This document shows, one piece after another, positions 1 to 9,264 of a DNA stretch of 64,000 bases. The position numbers were made by a program, and so were the translations under genes. The stretch covers positions 1,827,932-1,891,931 of the forward strand of contig NZ_LT904904.1 of NCBI RefSeq assembly GCF_900199725.1, read 5' to 3'. Source of the stretch: Cytobacillus massiliigabonensis (GTDB lineage: Bacteria > Bacillota > Bacilli > Bacillales > Cytobacillaceae). Under the pieces are notes generated by a model. That model made no database searches. It had not been told where the DNA came from and saw only the letters and a list, made by a program, of their open reading frames with translations. Each line of letters opens with the position of its first letter. Position 1 is the stretch's first letter.

Positions 1-1839
1 TGTCCAAATGGCTGCTGTATAATTTGTCGTATAGCCAGCAAACCAAATATCAGGAACACCGCCGCTTTGGATCTGCCACTCTTTCTTTTCTTTAGAAGAA
101 TAGTTTGTTGTACCTGTTTTTCCTGCTAAATGAAGGTTTGGCACATTTGCTCGTTTCCCAGTCCCAAAGGAATCTTTCACAACACTTTTTAAGACGTCAG
201 TGATCATGAACGCTGTATAATCCTGCATAACTGCCTCAGACTTCGGTGTTGCATCAATTGTTGTTTTGTCTCGCATTTCAATTTTCTTTATGGAATGCGG
301 CTCGGTATAGAAGCCTTCGTTGCCAAAAGCACTATAAGCCCCAGCCATTTCTAATGATGAAACTTCCTCAGTACCAATCGCACTGGATTCATAGACTTCA
401 TCCATATCAATGCCCAGATTATTAACGAATTCCTTTGCCTTATCTAAGCCGACCTCTTTTTCTACAGCCTGCAAGGTTTGCAGGGCAGCCGTATTACGCG
501 AACGCGCTAACGCTTCCCGTAATGACATTTTCCCCATATGTTTTCGGTCCCAGTTATTCATCTGCTGACCGCTTGAATAGGTGGTAGGCTTATCATCAAG
601 CGTATGATAAGTTCCCCATTTTAAATATTCAATTGCTGGACCGTAATCCATAATTGGTTTAAATGTCGAGCCCGCTTGACGTTTTGAATCGGTAGCATAA
701 TTAAATCCTCTTTTTACTTCTTGATTTCTGCCGCCGCCAATTGCTCTAATTTCCCCAGTTTTTGTATCAAGAAGCGTAATCCCTGCTTGAAATTCATCAT
801 TTGGAAATTGAACAATATCGTTTGAATCAAGCATTTTTTCGACATAGTCCTGTGCTTTCGTATCTAGTGTTGTATAAATGGTTAGCCCATCAGAAGAGAT
901 ATCTAAATCAGGATATTTACTTTCTACTTCTTCAATTACAACATCAACAAAAGAGTCATATGGTGCATCATTTCTTTTTCGGTCTTCTTCCTTGACTAGA
1001 CTTGATTCAACGGGGATGGCTTGAGCCGCCTCCATTTCTTCCTTCGTAATAAACCCGTGCTGATTCATTAATGAAAGAACAATATTTCTTCTCTTTTCCG
1101 CACGGTCAGGATGCTTAAATGGATTGTAGTTTTCAGGGCTTTGCGGCATCCCAGCAAGCAGTGCTGCCTCATGCAGTTCTAATTCATCAAGTTCTTTGCC
1201 AAAATAAATATGGGAAGCGGTTAATACACCATGGCTTCGTTCCGACATCCATATTTTATTGACATACATTTCAAAAATTTGCTGTTTTGTATATTTTCGT
1301 TCTAGCTGGAAAGCAAGCCATGCCTCCTGTGCTTTTCTGCTTAATGTTTTTTCATTATTAAGGAAGGAATTCTTCACAACCTGCTGTGTAATCGTACTAG
1401 CTCCCTCTGAGCCAAAGCCACGTGTGACGTTAGCGAGCACTGCTCCGCCTAAGCGAATTAAATCCATACCGTTATGCTTATAGAACCGGACATCTTCTGT
1501 AGCGAGAAATGCATCTTCAACTAATTTAGGAACGTCCTCATAATTAACATATTCCCGATTTTCTAAGCCAACTTCGGTAATAAGCTCACCATTAATATCG
1601 AGGATTTTTGATGAGATAGGATCCTTCAACGCCTTTTCATCAAGCTTAGGTGCATCCTTTACCATAAAGGCAAAGGTAGCAGCACCAACTAACATACCTA
1701 TAATGCCAAGGGCTATTAATATTAAAAAGATCCGTTTGAAAATTCCTTTAGAAGGCTGTTTTCCTTTTCCGCCTTTTCTCTTTTGTTTAGAAGCATGCTG
1801 TTTTCTGCGCTCCTCTCTTGATTGATAATTCTCTGCCAT
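1..1839 (-). CDS. ponA: Class A penicillin-binding protein 1 (PBP1A/1B), 3' end outside window
   Basis: Bifunctional peptidoglycan glycosyltransferase/transpeptidase acting outside the membrane in cell-wall synthesis. The 613 residues present show a basic cytoplasmic tail, one membrane anchor near residues 32-55, the glycosyltransferase motifs EDVRFYKH and GASTITQQ, and transpeptidase motifs STFK (near residue 390), SRN and KTGTT (near 574). The reading frame runs off the left edge without a stop, so the C-terminus is missing. The ATG at 1839 was chosen because an AGAAAGGATG-type ribosome site lies upstream; a second ATG at 1849 is out of frame. It lies downstream of recU in the same direction, the usual Bacillus pair, but a dispersed repeat sits between them. 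GpsB, a known partner of this enzyme in B. subtilis, is encoded at 16 kb. Confidence 0.95.
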   Translation of the reverse strand, partial: MAENYQSREERRKQHASKQKRKGGKGKQPSKGIFKRIFLILIALGIIGMLVGAATFAFMVKDAPKLDEKALKDPISSKILDINGELITEVGLENREYVNYEDVPKLVEDAFLATEDVRFYKHNGMDLIRLGGAVLANVTRGFGSEGASTITQQVVKNSFLNNEKTLSRKAQEAWLAFQLERKYTKQQIFEMYVNKIWMSERSHGVLTASHIYFGKELDELELHEAALLAGMPQSPENYNPFKHPDRAEKRRNIVLSLMNQHGFITKEEMEAAQAIPVESSLVKEEDRKRNDAPYDSFVDVVIEEVESKYPDLDISSDGLTIYTTLDTKAQDYVEKMLDSNDIVQFPNDEFQAGITLLDTKTGEIRAIGGGRNQEVKRGFNYATDSKRQAGSTFKPIMDYGPAIEYLKWGTYHTLDDKPTTYSSGQQMNNWDRKHMGKMSLREALARSRNTAALQTLQAVEKEVGLDKAKEFVNNLGIDMDEVYESSAIGTEEVSSLEMAGAYSAFGNEGFYTEPHSIKKIEMRDKTTIDATPKSEAVMQDYTAFMITDVLKSVVKDSFGTGKRANVPNLHLAGKTGTTNYSSKEKKEWQIQSGGVPDIWFAGYTTNYTAAIWT

Positions 1840-1889
1840 ATCTATTCATCCTTTCTGATGGGGCTGATCAAGGCGCTTTTCATTATTTA

Positions 1890-2007
1890 TTGTCTAGCTC
1901 AGGCTTCTAGGGCTCAAGGTCTTAAGCCTATCCGTCAAGAAGGTTAAAGAGCAACCTTTGCCAGCTCGTCTTAATCTTGTCGCCACTAAACAGTCGCCTT
2001 TCGCATT
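1890..2007. repeat. Dispersed intergenic repeat, copy A (plus a tail fragment at 1862-1880)
   Basis: Starts with TGTCTAGCTCAGGC and ends with a GTCGCCTTTCGCATTT-like tail. It contains the inner hairpin AAGGTT...AACCTTT and the AGCTCGTCTTA block shared with the copies at 15.8, 25.6 and 41.6 kb. A short stretch just before it (CTGATCAAGGCGCTTTTC, 1864-1881) looks like the tail of another copy, so two insertions may be nested. The element separates recU from ponA inside what is normally one operon. Confidence 0.7.
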
Positions 2008-2628
2008 TCATTTGAGGTTATAAAGATAATCGATTTTTTTAATATAGTCAATTCTAGGCTGATATCCGAGTGGAATCAGATGGCCAAATGCTTCAATTTC
2101 TTCCTTTGTGATCGATTTTCTTCCTCCGTCCTTCATTCTTTTCCAAAAGGTGAGCAAATGGTGCGCCTCAAGAAAAAATATTTCTTCAGTAAGTGAAAAC
2201 CTGAGCAGGACAAAGCAAATTCCGTCTTGCATAAGGATTTTTTCCATATGGTCAATTTGGTGGTCATGAAAATTTTTTAATGGAAAAGATGTTGGATTTT
2301 GTGTTTCCTTTGCTTCAAAATCAATATATCTCCCTTTATAGACTCCATTATAGTCAGTTGTGGAAGCTTGTTTAAAGTAGGCCTCCTTAATGACTGCTGC
2401 ACTTCTTTTTGGATAATCGACTTGAACGATTTGAACGGGTGTTGGTTTTTTATGAATAGCAGCAATGTTTTGTTCTAGATAATATTCGTTAGTTGTGTTA
2501 ATATCTTCCTCCAAAGTCATTCCGCGATTGCTATAGGACCATTTTTTCTCTTTCTTTAATTTTATTGTCTCCTTTTTTTCCGGTATATATCTCTTGCCGT
2601 TAGGATAATTGAAATTCATCTTACTCAC
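2008..2628 (-). CDS. recU: Holliday junction resolvase RecU
   Basis: Endonuclease that cuts four-way DNA junctions in recombinational repair and chromosome segregation. At 206 residues it matches the family length. The PD-(D/E)xK core is visible as the segment [17 protein letters not shown] with its acidic residues and lysine, followed by [10 protein letters not shown]. It precedes ponA on the same strand, as in B. subtilis. Start at 2628 is preceded by a GAGGTGAG-type ribosome site. Divergent from yppC, with about 100 bp between them that must hold both promoters. Confidence 0.95.
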   Translation of the reverse strand: MSKMNFNYPNGKRYIPEKKETIKLKKEKKWSYSNRGMTLEEDINTTNEYYLEQNIAAIHKKPTPVQIVQVDYPKRSAAVIKEAYFKQASTTDYNGVYKGRYIDFEAKETQNPTSFPLKNFHDHQIDHMEKILMQDGICFVLLRFSLTEEIFFLEAHHLLTFWKRMKDGGRKSITKEEIEAFGHLIPLGYQPRIDYIKKIDYLYNLK

Positions 2629-2728
2629 CTCACAAGCTATTTCTTATCATACCAAAACTTTGTTCGATTTGGTTGAATAAAAAGTATGACTTTGCAAAAG
2701 TTAAGCTAAATGCATGAGGTGAGGCTGA

Positions 2729-3727
2729 ATGATGTTTTATCAAAAAGGACTAACTATAGAACAGCTTTCAACAGCGGAAATTGAATTAATTACCCAGATT
2801 AATGAAAAGACCAACCGATATAACATGGATAACATATCGAGAACAAAAGCATACCTTCATTATTATAGTAAAAATCCCGAAATTAAATGGGCTTTTCTTG
2901 CCAGTATGGTATCTCGAAATGCGGGATGGAGCATGTGTGATCTTGAAGGAAATTTATTTTCAAAAGCATTGGATAAAAATTTTCGGAAAAAACTTTTTTT
3001 TGCGTATGAGCGTGCCAACTGGCTTATTTTTCAAGATGCATTTCCACAATTGCTGCTCTATCAGTATTCGACGAAAATAAAACGTCCAATGTTTCATTTA
3101 TTAAAGTTTTTTTATGTTTCTTCGTTTATGGAAAGAGAATGGCAAAAGTTTTGGCATGATCGCCAGATAAGCAGGCTGATGGTTTCGTTAATTATTAATG
3201 AACAAAATGTAATTCAAAAGCCAGTTATTAAGCACCCTGTATATCAATCAACTGTTTTCCGCTCTTTTTTATTTATTTTTCAAGATTGGCTACATTTTAA
3301 CTCTGTTATTTTTCCAACATGTGAAGGTGAATTATTTGGGGCAAGTGTGAATGGGTTTAAATCTGTTTCCAAACGAATTGATTTAGGGAAAAGATTAGCA
3401 GATATTTTGTTTGAAAATACGCTTTACCCTATGTTTTATGAATTCGCATGTAGTACAGAGCATACGGGTTCAAGAATTGACTATGAATGTTATTTTAATC
3501 CTAAGAGAATAAGATCAACTCCATTTTTACGATGTACCTTTCCTGTAGTGAAGCATCAACGCCATAATTTTAGGGACTGGTCAAAATCTATCCGCATAAA
3601 GAGAAAATGGAGAAACGAGAGGGCAGATCACAAACATCCCATTGAAATATCTGATTGGTATTTAAAGAAGCAGGATCAACTAAAAAAAGGCATCTATTTA
3701 AGTGAATGGGTCAATTCGATTAAATAA
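2729..3727 (+). CDS. yppC: DUF2515 family protein (YppC)
   Basis: Function unknown. The 332 residues are rich in Trp, Phe and basic residues and match the Bacillus YppC/DUF2515 family in length and position, divergent from recU. No signal peptide, transmembrane segment or recognised catalytic motif is apparent. The start ATG has a GAGGTGAGG ribosome site a few bases upstream. A strong hairpin terminator follows the stop immediately, so the gene appears monocistronic. Confidence 0.8.
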   Translation: MMFYQKGLTIEQLSTAEIELITQINEKTNRYNMDNISRTKAYLHYYSKNPEIKWAFLASMVSRNAGWSMCDLEGNLFSKALDKNFRKKLFFAYERANWLIFQDAFPQLLLYQYSTKIKRPMFHLLKFFYVSSFMEREWQKFWHDRQISRLMVSLIINEQNVIQKPVIKHPVYQSTVFRSFLFIFQDWLHFNSVIFPTCEGELFGASVNGFKSVSKRIDLGKRLADILFENTLYPMFYEFACSTEHTGSRIDYECYFNPKRIRSTPFLRCTFPVVKHQRHNFRDWSKSIRIKRKWRNERADHKHPIEISDWYLKKQDQLKKGIYLSEWVNSIK

Positions 3728-3768
3728 AAGAGCTGAAATCGGCTTGTGAAGATTTCAGCTCTTTTATT
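3728..3768. terminator. Hairpin terminator after yppC
   Basis: Inverted arms AAAGAGCTGAAATC (3728-3740) and GATTTCAGCTCTTTT (3751-3765) with a T-run. It could serve both yppC and the convergent sspM. Confidence 0.85.
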
Positions 3769-3788
3769 TCTAGGGCAAGCCAAGGGTT

Positions 3789-3896
3789 TTATGTAGAAGG
3801 GCGGTCAGGTCCTTCAAGTTTTTTATCGCCGTACCCTATTTTTGTTTCTTCCCGATTCTTTGGATGCGTTTTATTTTGTTTTTGCTGCTTTTTCAT
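3789..3896 (-). CDS. sspM: Small acid-soluble spore protein SspM
   Basis: A 35-residue basic, Lys/Gln-rich peptide whose C-terminus GDKKLEGPDRPST closely matches the DKKLGGPNRPST end I recall for B. subtilis SspM. Minor SASPs of this type are made in the forespore. The location beside yppC also matches B. subtilis. A GTGGAGGTG ribosome site precedes the ATG. Convergent with yppC and probably shares its terminator. Confidence 0.85.
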   Translation of the reverse strand: MKKQQKQNKTHPKNREETKIGYGDKKLEGPDRPST

Positions 3897-4125
3897 TTTT
3901 GCACCTCCACTAGTTAGTGTTCTTAGTTTTTATCATTATTATTCTTTATTGATCTTGTCGAATATGGTGCTAATGGATTGAAAAATACTTCTTTATTTGC
4001 CGAATCACTTCTAGTTTTGTCAATGGTGAAGGATTGATAAAAGACAAGACGAATAGAGTGGTATAAGACAACATACATTTGGGTTAGATTGTTTGAACTT
4101 TTGCATTAATAAGGAGGCCAAACTG

Positions 4126-4398
4126 ATGGATAAAAAAATCATTGCAAAAGAAGAACTGTTAAGCATGCTTGCGGAGATTTCTGACCAATTGGAAGAATTG
4201 GAAGGGATTTTAGAAACGAGTCTTTGTAAAGCTCGGCAACATGCCCGAGACGAATATACAGCAAAAATAATCGAATGTGGAGAAAAAATTACTGCACTTG
4301 AAAATGAGGCAGCGAACACCCTAAAAGAAAATGAAGGATTTTGTACTGCCAGTCAATTACATCGCCCAAATAGCATAAAGCTTGAATTAGGATACTAA
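4126..4398 (+). CDS. Small hypothetical protein, positional counterpart of yppD
   Basis: A 90-residue acidic protein, mostly predicted helical with a heptad-like Leu pattern in its first half (SMLAEISDQLEELEGIL), and two cysteines. No family is recognised. The ATG at 4126 follows AAGGAGG at normal spacing; an upstream in-frame start at 4093 has no ribosome site. Lies between sspM and yppE, where B. subtilis carries yppD, but sequence identity to YppD is not claimed. Confidence 0.65.
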   Translation: MDKKIIAKEELLSMLAEISDQLEELEGILETSLCKARQHARDEYTAKIIECGEKITALENEAANTLKENEGFCTASQLHRPNSIKLELGY

Positions 4399-4418
4399 TT
4401 AAATTAGAATAAAATTAG

Positions 4419-4452
4419 CTGCAGCTTGAAAAATTAAGCTGCGTTTATTTTT
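4419..4452 (+). terminator. Hairpin terminator before yppE
   Basis: Arms GCAGCTT (4421-4427) and AAGCTGC (4436-4442) followed by GTTTATTTTT. It ends the 90-residue gene upstream; yppE starts about 22 bp later. Confidence 0.65.
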
Positions 4453-4464
4453 GGAGCTGAAAAA

Positions 4465-4839
4465 ATGAAAGATTATTATGAGCTTTTACAATTAACAAAA
4501 AAATTACTTTCTTACGCGGATACCCTTTTAATGAAATATCTTGAAGTGAGGGAAACAGGCAAAAGCGGAGACTTTTTCGGAGAAGTAAAGCCTTTTGCTG
4601 ATGAAGTAAAGGAAGTAAATGATGCATGGAAAAAGGAAGCATACGAATGGATTAAAGATGTGAGACCAAAAAATATATATAATCAGCAAATTGATTCTGC
4701 CTATGAACATATTGAAACCATTTCAGTACAGGCATTTTTCCCAAACACGAGCCGTTCGAGATTTAATGATGTAATAGCTTCTGCAAAATTCATCCTAACT
4801 ACCATCATTCATGGAATAGAAGGGGAGTCCTTGAAATAA
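4465..4839 (+). CDS. yppE: DUF1798 family protein YppE
   Basis: A 124-residue helical cytoplasmic protein of the YppE/DUF1798 family, close to the usual length of about 123. A helical bundle is expected from family knowledge; its role is unknown. Features include an N-terminal stretch of Leu/Tyr heptads and a Trp-containing acidic middle segment. Start is supported by TTTGGAGCTG upstream. The stop codon lies inside a terminator hairpin. Confidence 0.85.
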   Translation: MKDYYELLQLTKKLLSYADTLLMKYLEVRETGKSGDFFGEVKPFADEVKEVNDAWKKEAYEWIKDVRPKNIYNQQIDSAYEHIETISVQAFFPNTSRSRFNDVIASAKFILTTIIHGIEGESLK

Positions 4840-4854
4840 GGACTCCCTTTTAAT
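4820..4854. terminator. Hairpin terminator overlapping the yppE stop
   Basis: Perfect 10-bp arms GGGAGTCCTT (4823-4832) and AAGGACTCCC (4838-4847) with a five-base loop and T-run. The TAA stop of yppE (4837-4839) is within it. May also stop the convergent yppF. Confidence 0.88.
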
Positions 4855-4877
4855 CTTGCGGACATATGGGAACTAAA

Positions 4878-5060
4878 TTAGAAGCTTTCAGGAACTTCTG
4901 CACCTTGTGCTTCAAGCTCACGAACAAGCTGCCGATAAACATTAATACAAATATCATTTTGAATATACGCCTTCTTTGTAAAATCTAGCAATTCATTTAC
5001 ATTTTCAGGACTGTAATTTCGCATTTGAAGAAACTTCATGTTTAGTTCGTGAACATTCAT
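4878..5060 (-). CDS. yppF: YppF family small protein
   Basis: A 60-residue protein matching the Bacillus YppF family (about 60 residues) in composition and position between yppE and yppG. The sequence MNVHELNMKFLQMRNYSPEN and a C-terminal amphipathic helix are characteristic. Function unknown. A GAGGGAATTAT ribosome site precedes the start. Its upstream region (5061-5274) is shared with the divergent yppG. Confidence 0.8.
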   Translation of the reverse strand: MNVHELNMKFLQMRNYSPENVNELLDFTKKAYIQNDICINVYRQLVRELEAQGAEVPESF

Positions 5061-5228
5061 TATAATTCCCTCCTCAAAATTGTATAAAAATGCTTTTTTC
5101 TTTTTTTATATACTATCACATAAATAAAGCTGTCCATTATTTTTAAAAAATTTAGACTTCCGACAGTATATTTCATAATCTGACAAAGTGTTTAAGGTTC
5201 ATTTATATTCACATGATAGGCGTTCTGA

Positions 5229-5252
5229 ACATAAATTACAGTAATGCATAAT
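5229..5252 (+). promoter_or_regulatory. Possible sigma-K-type promoter for yppG
   Basis: AC at 5229-5230, a 16-base spacer, then CATAATACT at 5247-5255. This fits the loose mother-cell sigma-K pattern AC-N16-CATANNNT. Weak evidence by itself; it is supported only by the coat-like character of YppG. Confidence 0.35.
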
Positions 5253-5274
5253 ACTTTAAGGAGGAAGTCTGCCC

Positions 5275-5856
5275 ATGTTTGGACGAAGAGGACATCCGGC
5301 ATATGTCGCACAATATACAGCTCAGCAGCCCTACTCAAACAGGAATCGTTATGGACCGAGCATGTATAATTATTATTCTGATCGTCAGCAGCCGTCTGGT
5401 TTTCACCCGAATCTCTCAGAACCTTGGGGAAATTCTTTTTCCCCGCAGCATGTCCCGTTTAATCAGATGCCGCACAATGGATATAATCCTTACCCACATA
5501 CAACAGCTAATCCATACCTGGGTCCTTACCACAATTATGGCTTGCAGCCGTATGGACAGCAAAAACAGCATAATCATGTACAAAGTATTTTTCAAAATCC
5601 GTTAGAGCCTGAACCAGACCCTAAATTTACTAATTCGAATCAGCATTATTCTGTAAATCCATATATGAACCCTTATCCTAAACAATCTTTTATTGCGAAA
5701 CAGCCATCAGGAGTTAAATCGATTATGAACTCTTTTAAAGGTCAGGATGGTACGCTGGACATTAATAAAATGGTTGATACAGCAGGCACCATGATGAATG
5801 CTGTGAGCCAGGTTTCGTCGATGGTGAAAGGATTAGGGGGAATTATAAAAGTTTAG
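5275..5856 (+). CDS. yppG: YppG-like protein, probable spore-associated
   Basis: A 193-residue protein with a long, low-complexity N-terminal three-quarters rich in Tyr, Gln, Asn, Pro and His, with repeated NPY/NPYL-type motifs. The conserved C-terminal block contains GQDGTLDINKM and a Gly/Val tail. Such composition is common in spore coat proteins, and the C-terminal block matches the YppG family. It is longer than B. subtilis YppG (about 125 residues as I recall), the extra length being in the repetitive part. AAGGAGGAAG precedes the ATG. Confidence 0.75.
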   Translation: MFGRRGHPAYVAQYTAQQPYSNRNRYGPSMYNYYSDRQQPSGFHPNLSEPWGNSFSPQHVPFNQMPHNGYNPYPHTTANPYLGPYHNYGLQPYGQQKQHNHVQSIFQNPLEPEPDPKFTNSNQHYSVNPYMNPYPKQSFIAKQPSGVKSIMNSFKGQDGTLDINKMVDTAGTMMNAVSQVSSMVKGLGGIIKV

Positions 5857-5896
5857 TAAGATAAGCAGATAGTATATTATTTTAATAAAATGTAGA

Positions 5897-5921
5897 AGAA
5901 TGGCTGAAAGGCCATTTTTCT
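5897..5921 (+). terminator. Short hairpin terminator after yppG
   Basis: Arms AATGGC and GCCATT around TGAAAG, followed by a T-rich run. Confidence 0.7.
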
Positions 5922-6012
5922 ATTTGTGGAATAATATGAATTCACATAATTTTATTGACAATTACTAACGTAAAATGAAAAAATAGATTTTGATAAGAAA
6001 GGAGGAGTGGAT

Positions 6013-6876
6013 GTGTTAAGAATCATACAGCAAATTATTATTATCTTCCTCTTAATACTTTCATTAGCTGCACTGCCTATGATTATAGAAGTGAACACGG
6101 CTGAGAACAAGCTAGAATGGAACTTTGAACAGCTGCCTAAAATATATGGCTCATTTATAAGTGAGGTAAGCAAAGGAAGTCTCGGATCATACCAATTGGG
6201 CACACAGGTTAGGGAAATTGAACAAGATATTGGAGACAACTTTTTTACTAGTTTAAAAGTCATGCTTATTGGAGTAAATGCTAGCATAATCATCAGTTTG
6301 CTATTTGGTATTTTCCTTAGCCGTTTTCGGCTAACAAAAATATTCAACTTTTTTATAAATATCTTAGCTGCTATACCTGATTTTATTATCATTATTATGT
6401 CAATGATTCTTGCTGTGAAAATTTATAGATGGACAGGTATAAGAGTGATCTCGTTGAGGCCAGATGCAGGTGCATTAAATACTTGGTTTCCCACACTGCT
6501 TGTTGCCATCGCACCAACGCTCTATTTATTTAAATTAATTGCTGTTAAGTATTTTCAAACGAGCGGCGAAGACTATATTAGAACAGCTGTCGCAAAAGGG
6601 ATGAGTATAAATTATATTAACTTCCAGCATGTGTATAAAAATATTGAGCCTTTCATTACAGCTGAATTAGTGAAGGTCATTTCTTTAGCGATTGGCAATC
6701 TTTTTATTATTGAATACATACTAAATGTTTCAGGCATTACAAAGTTTATTTTTCAAAGCAATGAGATTCAGCCGATTGCCATTGGTCTATTTGCCATGCT
6801 GCTAATATCCGCTATTGTCTATATATCGGTAAGACTAGTATTCTATCTATTTAAACGAGGATTTATTTATGAATAA
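6013..6876 (+). CDS. OppB/DppB-type ABC transporter permease
   Basis: A 287-residue inner-membrane permease of the peptide/nickel (binding-protein-dependent) class. It shows an N-terminal membrane helix, a periplasm-side loop, then about five helices. The cytoplasmic EAA-like loop is EDYIRTAVAKGMS near residue 186. GTG at 6013 is preferred because the AAGGAGGA site ends at 6006; the in-frame GTG at 6007 would touch it. Its end overlaps the next gene by 8 bp, so the two are translationally coupled. No ATP-binding or solute-binding protein gene is adjacent. Confidence 0.85.
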   Translation: MLRIIQQIIIIFLLILSLAALPMIIEVNTAENKLEWNFEQLPKIYGSFISEVSKGSLGSYQLGTQVREIEQDIGDNFFTSLKVMLIGVNASIIISLLFGIFLSRFRLTKIFNFFINILAAIPDFIIIIMSMILAVKIYRWTGIRVISLRPDAGALNTWFPTLLVAIAPTLYLFKLIAVKYFQTSGEDYIRTAVAKGMSINYINFQHVYKNIEPFITAELVKVISLAIGNLFIIEYILNVSGITKFIFQSNEIQPIAIGLFAMLLISAIVYISVRLVFYLFKRGFIYE

Positions 6877-9262
6877 ACTATTTAAACTCAACTTCTCATT
6901 ATATATAGGAATAATATGTGTTTCAATCTTACTTTTCCTATGTCTTTTTGGACCGATGATGTCGTCGCATTCATTGACAGAAACATTAGAAACTCAATAT
7001 ACGGATGGAAAAGTCATATCACCTCCAATGGAGCCGTTTGAAACAGAGGACTATCCATTAGGAACTGATAAATGGGGTTATGACTTACTGTCAATGATTT
7101 TACATGGCATTCGTTATACAGTGATTATTGCATTAGCTATTACATTAATAAAAATGCTCTTTGGTACGGTACTAGGCTTATATATAGGGCAATGGAAAAG
7201 GACCCCTAGCTGGATGATTGCCTTTGAAAATGCATGGAGCTATGTGCCATTATTTTTGATTCTTTATTTTTTTATGAGACCGATCAATTTCAATAGTCAG
7301 CTAGAAACGAGTACACTGTTAGGCTATTTTATTGTTATTGCTTCCATAATAAGTATACCGAGTATTGTTTCCTCAGTTAGGCTTAAAACAGCTGAATTAA
7401 ATAAATCTGTTTATATAGAGGCAGCAAGAGCATTAGGTGCAAGCAGGAACAGACTAATTTGGAAGCATATTTTTCCCCAATTGAAAGAAACCATTTTAGT
7501 TATGTTTATTCTTGAAATTGTCTATGTCATTACTATTATGGGGCAGCTTGCATTAGTTAATATTTTTGTCGGAGGAACGCTCATGCGTTTTGACCCGCTT
7601 ATTTACCTTTCTGTGACGAAGGAATTGTCAGGCTTAGTTGGGCAGGCAAGATTAAATATATATGGAAATACCCATATCCTCATTGTTCCATTAATCGTGT
7701 TGTTATTTACTACCATTTCATTCAGTTTGCTGGCAAATGGCTTGAAGAATCGTTTTCAATCGAATTATGCACGGACTCCTTGGATAAGGATTGGACAAGT
7801 GCCACGTATGAAGCCTGTGAGAAGGCAGTTTGGCGAACAACGTAAATTTTGGTCTCCAAGCGGTGAAAAATTAGCATTTTTTGCCTTGTGTTTAATCTTT
7901 ATTGGAGCAGGCACATATGTTTATTTAACGAAAGATTCTGATGTGGGTGTGAAGAATTTTAGTAAAGCTGCATACGACATGCAGCTTGAAATGGATGAGA
8001 ATGGAGTATTTGATACAACAGCAACCATTCAAGTGAAGAACAAATCGGAAGATGATTGGGATGAGCTTGTCTTTTATTTTATTCCGAATGTCTTTAAAGA
8101 GGGACATGCTTTTGAATTAGTTAAAGGCAATGGCAAAGTGAATGTGAAGGAAATTGAAGTAAATGGAGAAAAGGCAGATTACAGCTTGGAAAAGGATACA
8201 TTAAAGATAGATCTCCCTACAGATATGAAAGATAAAAGTAAACATACGGTAAAGGTTGAATATGAATTTACCCCTCCAGAGCAGGGAGTTCGCTTTTCAA
8301 AAGAAAAAGATAATTATTATTTAGCACAATGGTATCCCATGCTTGCTGCTTATCAGAATGGAAAGTGGAACAAAGAGGATTATTCAGATGGGGTAGAGAC
8401 CTATCATGTGGACTTTGCTAATTATGAAATAGATTATAAGCTTCCAGAAGGCTATTCATTTATTTCCTCGGCAGAAAAGGATCCTAAACCTGGTGTGAAT
8501 GAGGGAAATGTGAAAATTAAAAGAGTTAGGGACTTTTTCATTGCAGTTACGAAGGACATGGAAATTCATGAAACGGCTGCAAATGATGGAGTGACAATCC
8601 GCCTGCTTACAAAAAATGACCATAATATGAACATTGACGATTCATTAAAGCTTGCTAAAGATGCTTTAACATTTTATCAAGAAAAAATTGGCAAGTATCC
8701 TCATAAACAATTGGATATCATTCTTGATAATGGGCCTTTCATGGAATACCCTGGAGTTGTAACGATCAATCCGTATATTGAAGATATGTATTTTTACCGC
8801 AACGCGATTGTCCATGAGATTGCCCATCAATATTTCTATGGCGTGGTTTCGAATGATCAATACAATGAGGGATGGATTGATGAAGGGATAACTGAATTTG
8901 CAACATCAATGTATTTCTATGCAGGTGAAAATGAGTCGGAGGGACAAGCGTTTGCCCTGCCTAAACACCGGCTGGAGATGATTAAAGAAGCTGGTCTAGG
9001 CAGACAATACTCCAACGTTCCAGTGCATGAATTGAAAAACACTGGCTATATGTATGGCCAGCCTGCAGTCGAAATGTTAAAAATGATGAAGGCTAAGTAT
9101 CGATTACAAGGGGATGACGTAAAGGAAGTGAGCATGCAATTCCTTTCTGATTACTATCATCACTTTATGTATAAGGAAGTAGATACTTCAGAATTTATCC
9201 GTTTTACAAAGGATTATTTCCAAGTTCCATCTGGATATTTTAATGCATGGCTAAATAAGTAA
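6869..9262 (+). CDS. OppC-type ABC permease fused to an M1-like (gluzincin) metallopeptidase
   Basis: One uninterrupted 797-residue frame. Residues 1 to about 315 are an OppC/DppC-like permease with several membrane helices and an EAARALGAS EAA motif near 184. A basic linker and an extra hydrophobic helix (about 335-353) follow. Residues 360-797 form an M1-type domain: a beta-rich N-part, an FMEYPG segment, HEIAH at 649-653, and Glu672 in DEG, giving HExxH-x18-E. If the permease part ends in the cytoplasm as OppC does, the added helix puts the peptidase outside the cell. Coupled by overlap to the OppB-like permease. Substrate is unknown; peptide trimming linked to uptake is an inference. ATPase and binding protein are missing locally. 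Confidence 0.85.
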   Translation: MNKLFKLNFSLYIGIICVSILLFLCLFGPMMSSHSLTETLETQYTDGKVISPPMEPFETEDYPLGTDKWGYDLLSMILHGIRYTVIIALAITLIKMLFGTVLGLYIGQWKRTPSWMIAFENAWSYVPLFLILYFFMRPINFNSQLETSTLLGYFIVIASIISIPSIVSSVRLKTAELNKSVYIEAARALGASRNRLIWKHIFPQLKETILVMFILEIVYVITIMGQLALVNIFVGGTLMRFDPLIYLSVTKELSGLVGQARLNIYGNTHILIVPLIVLLFTTISFSLLANGLKNRFQSNYARTPWIRIGQVPRMKPVRRQFGEQRKFWSPSGEKLAFFALCLIFIGAGTYVYLTKDSDVGVKNFSKAAYDMQLEMDENGVFDTTATIQVKNKSEDDWDELVFYFIPNVFKEGHAFELVKGNGKVNVKEIEVNGEKADYSLEKDTLKIDLPTDMKDKSKHTVKVEYEFTPPEQGVRFSKEKDNYYLAQWYPMLAAYQNGKWNKEDYSDGVETYHVDFANYEIDYKLPEGYSFISSAEKDPKPGVNEGNVKIKRVRDFFIAVTKDMEIHETAANDGVTIRLLTKNDHNMNIDDSLKLAKDALTFYQEKIGKYPHKQLDIILDNGPFMEYPGVVTINPYIEDMYFYRNAIVHEIAHQYFYGVVSNDQYNEGWIDEGITEFATSMYFYAGENESEGQAFALPKHRLEMIKEAGLGRQYSNVPVHELKNTGYMYGQPAVEMLKMMKAKYRLQGDDVKEVSMQFLSDYYHHFMYKEVDTSEFIRFTKDYFQVPSGYFNAWLNK

Positions 9263-9264
9263 AC

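Noticed and set aside
801..1483. Two plus-strand frames within the first 1.5 kb
   Set aside because: They are antisense to ponA, whose open frame and motifs are unambiguous.
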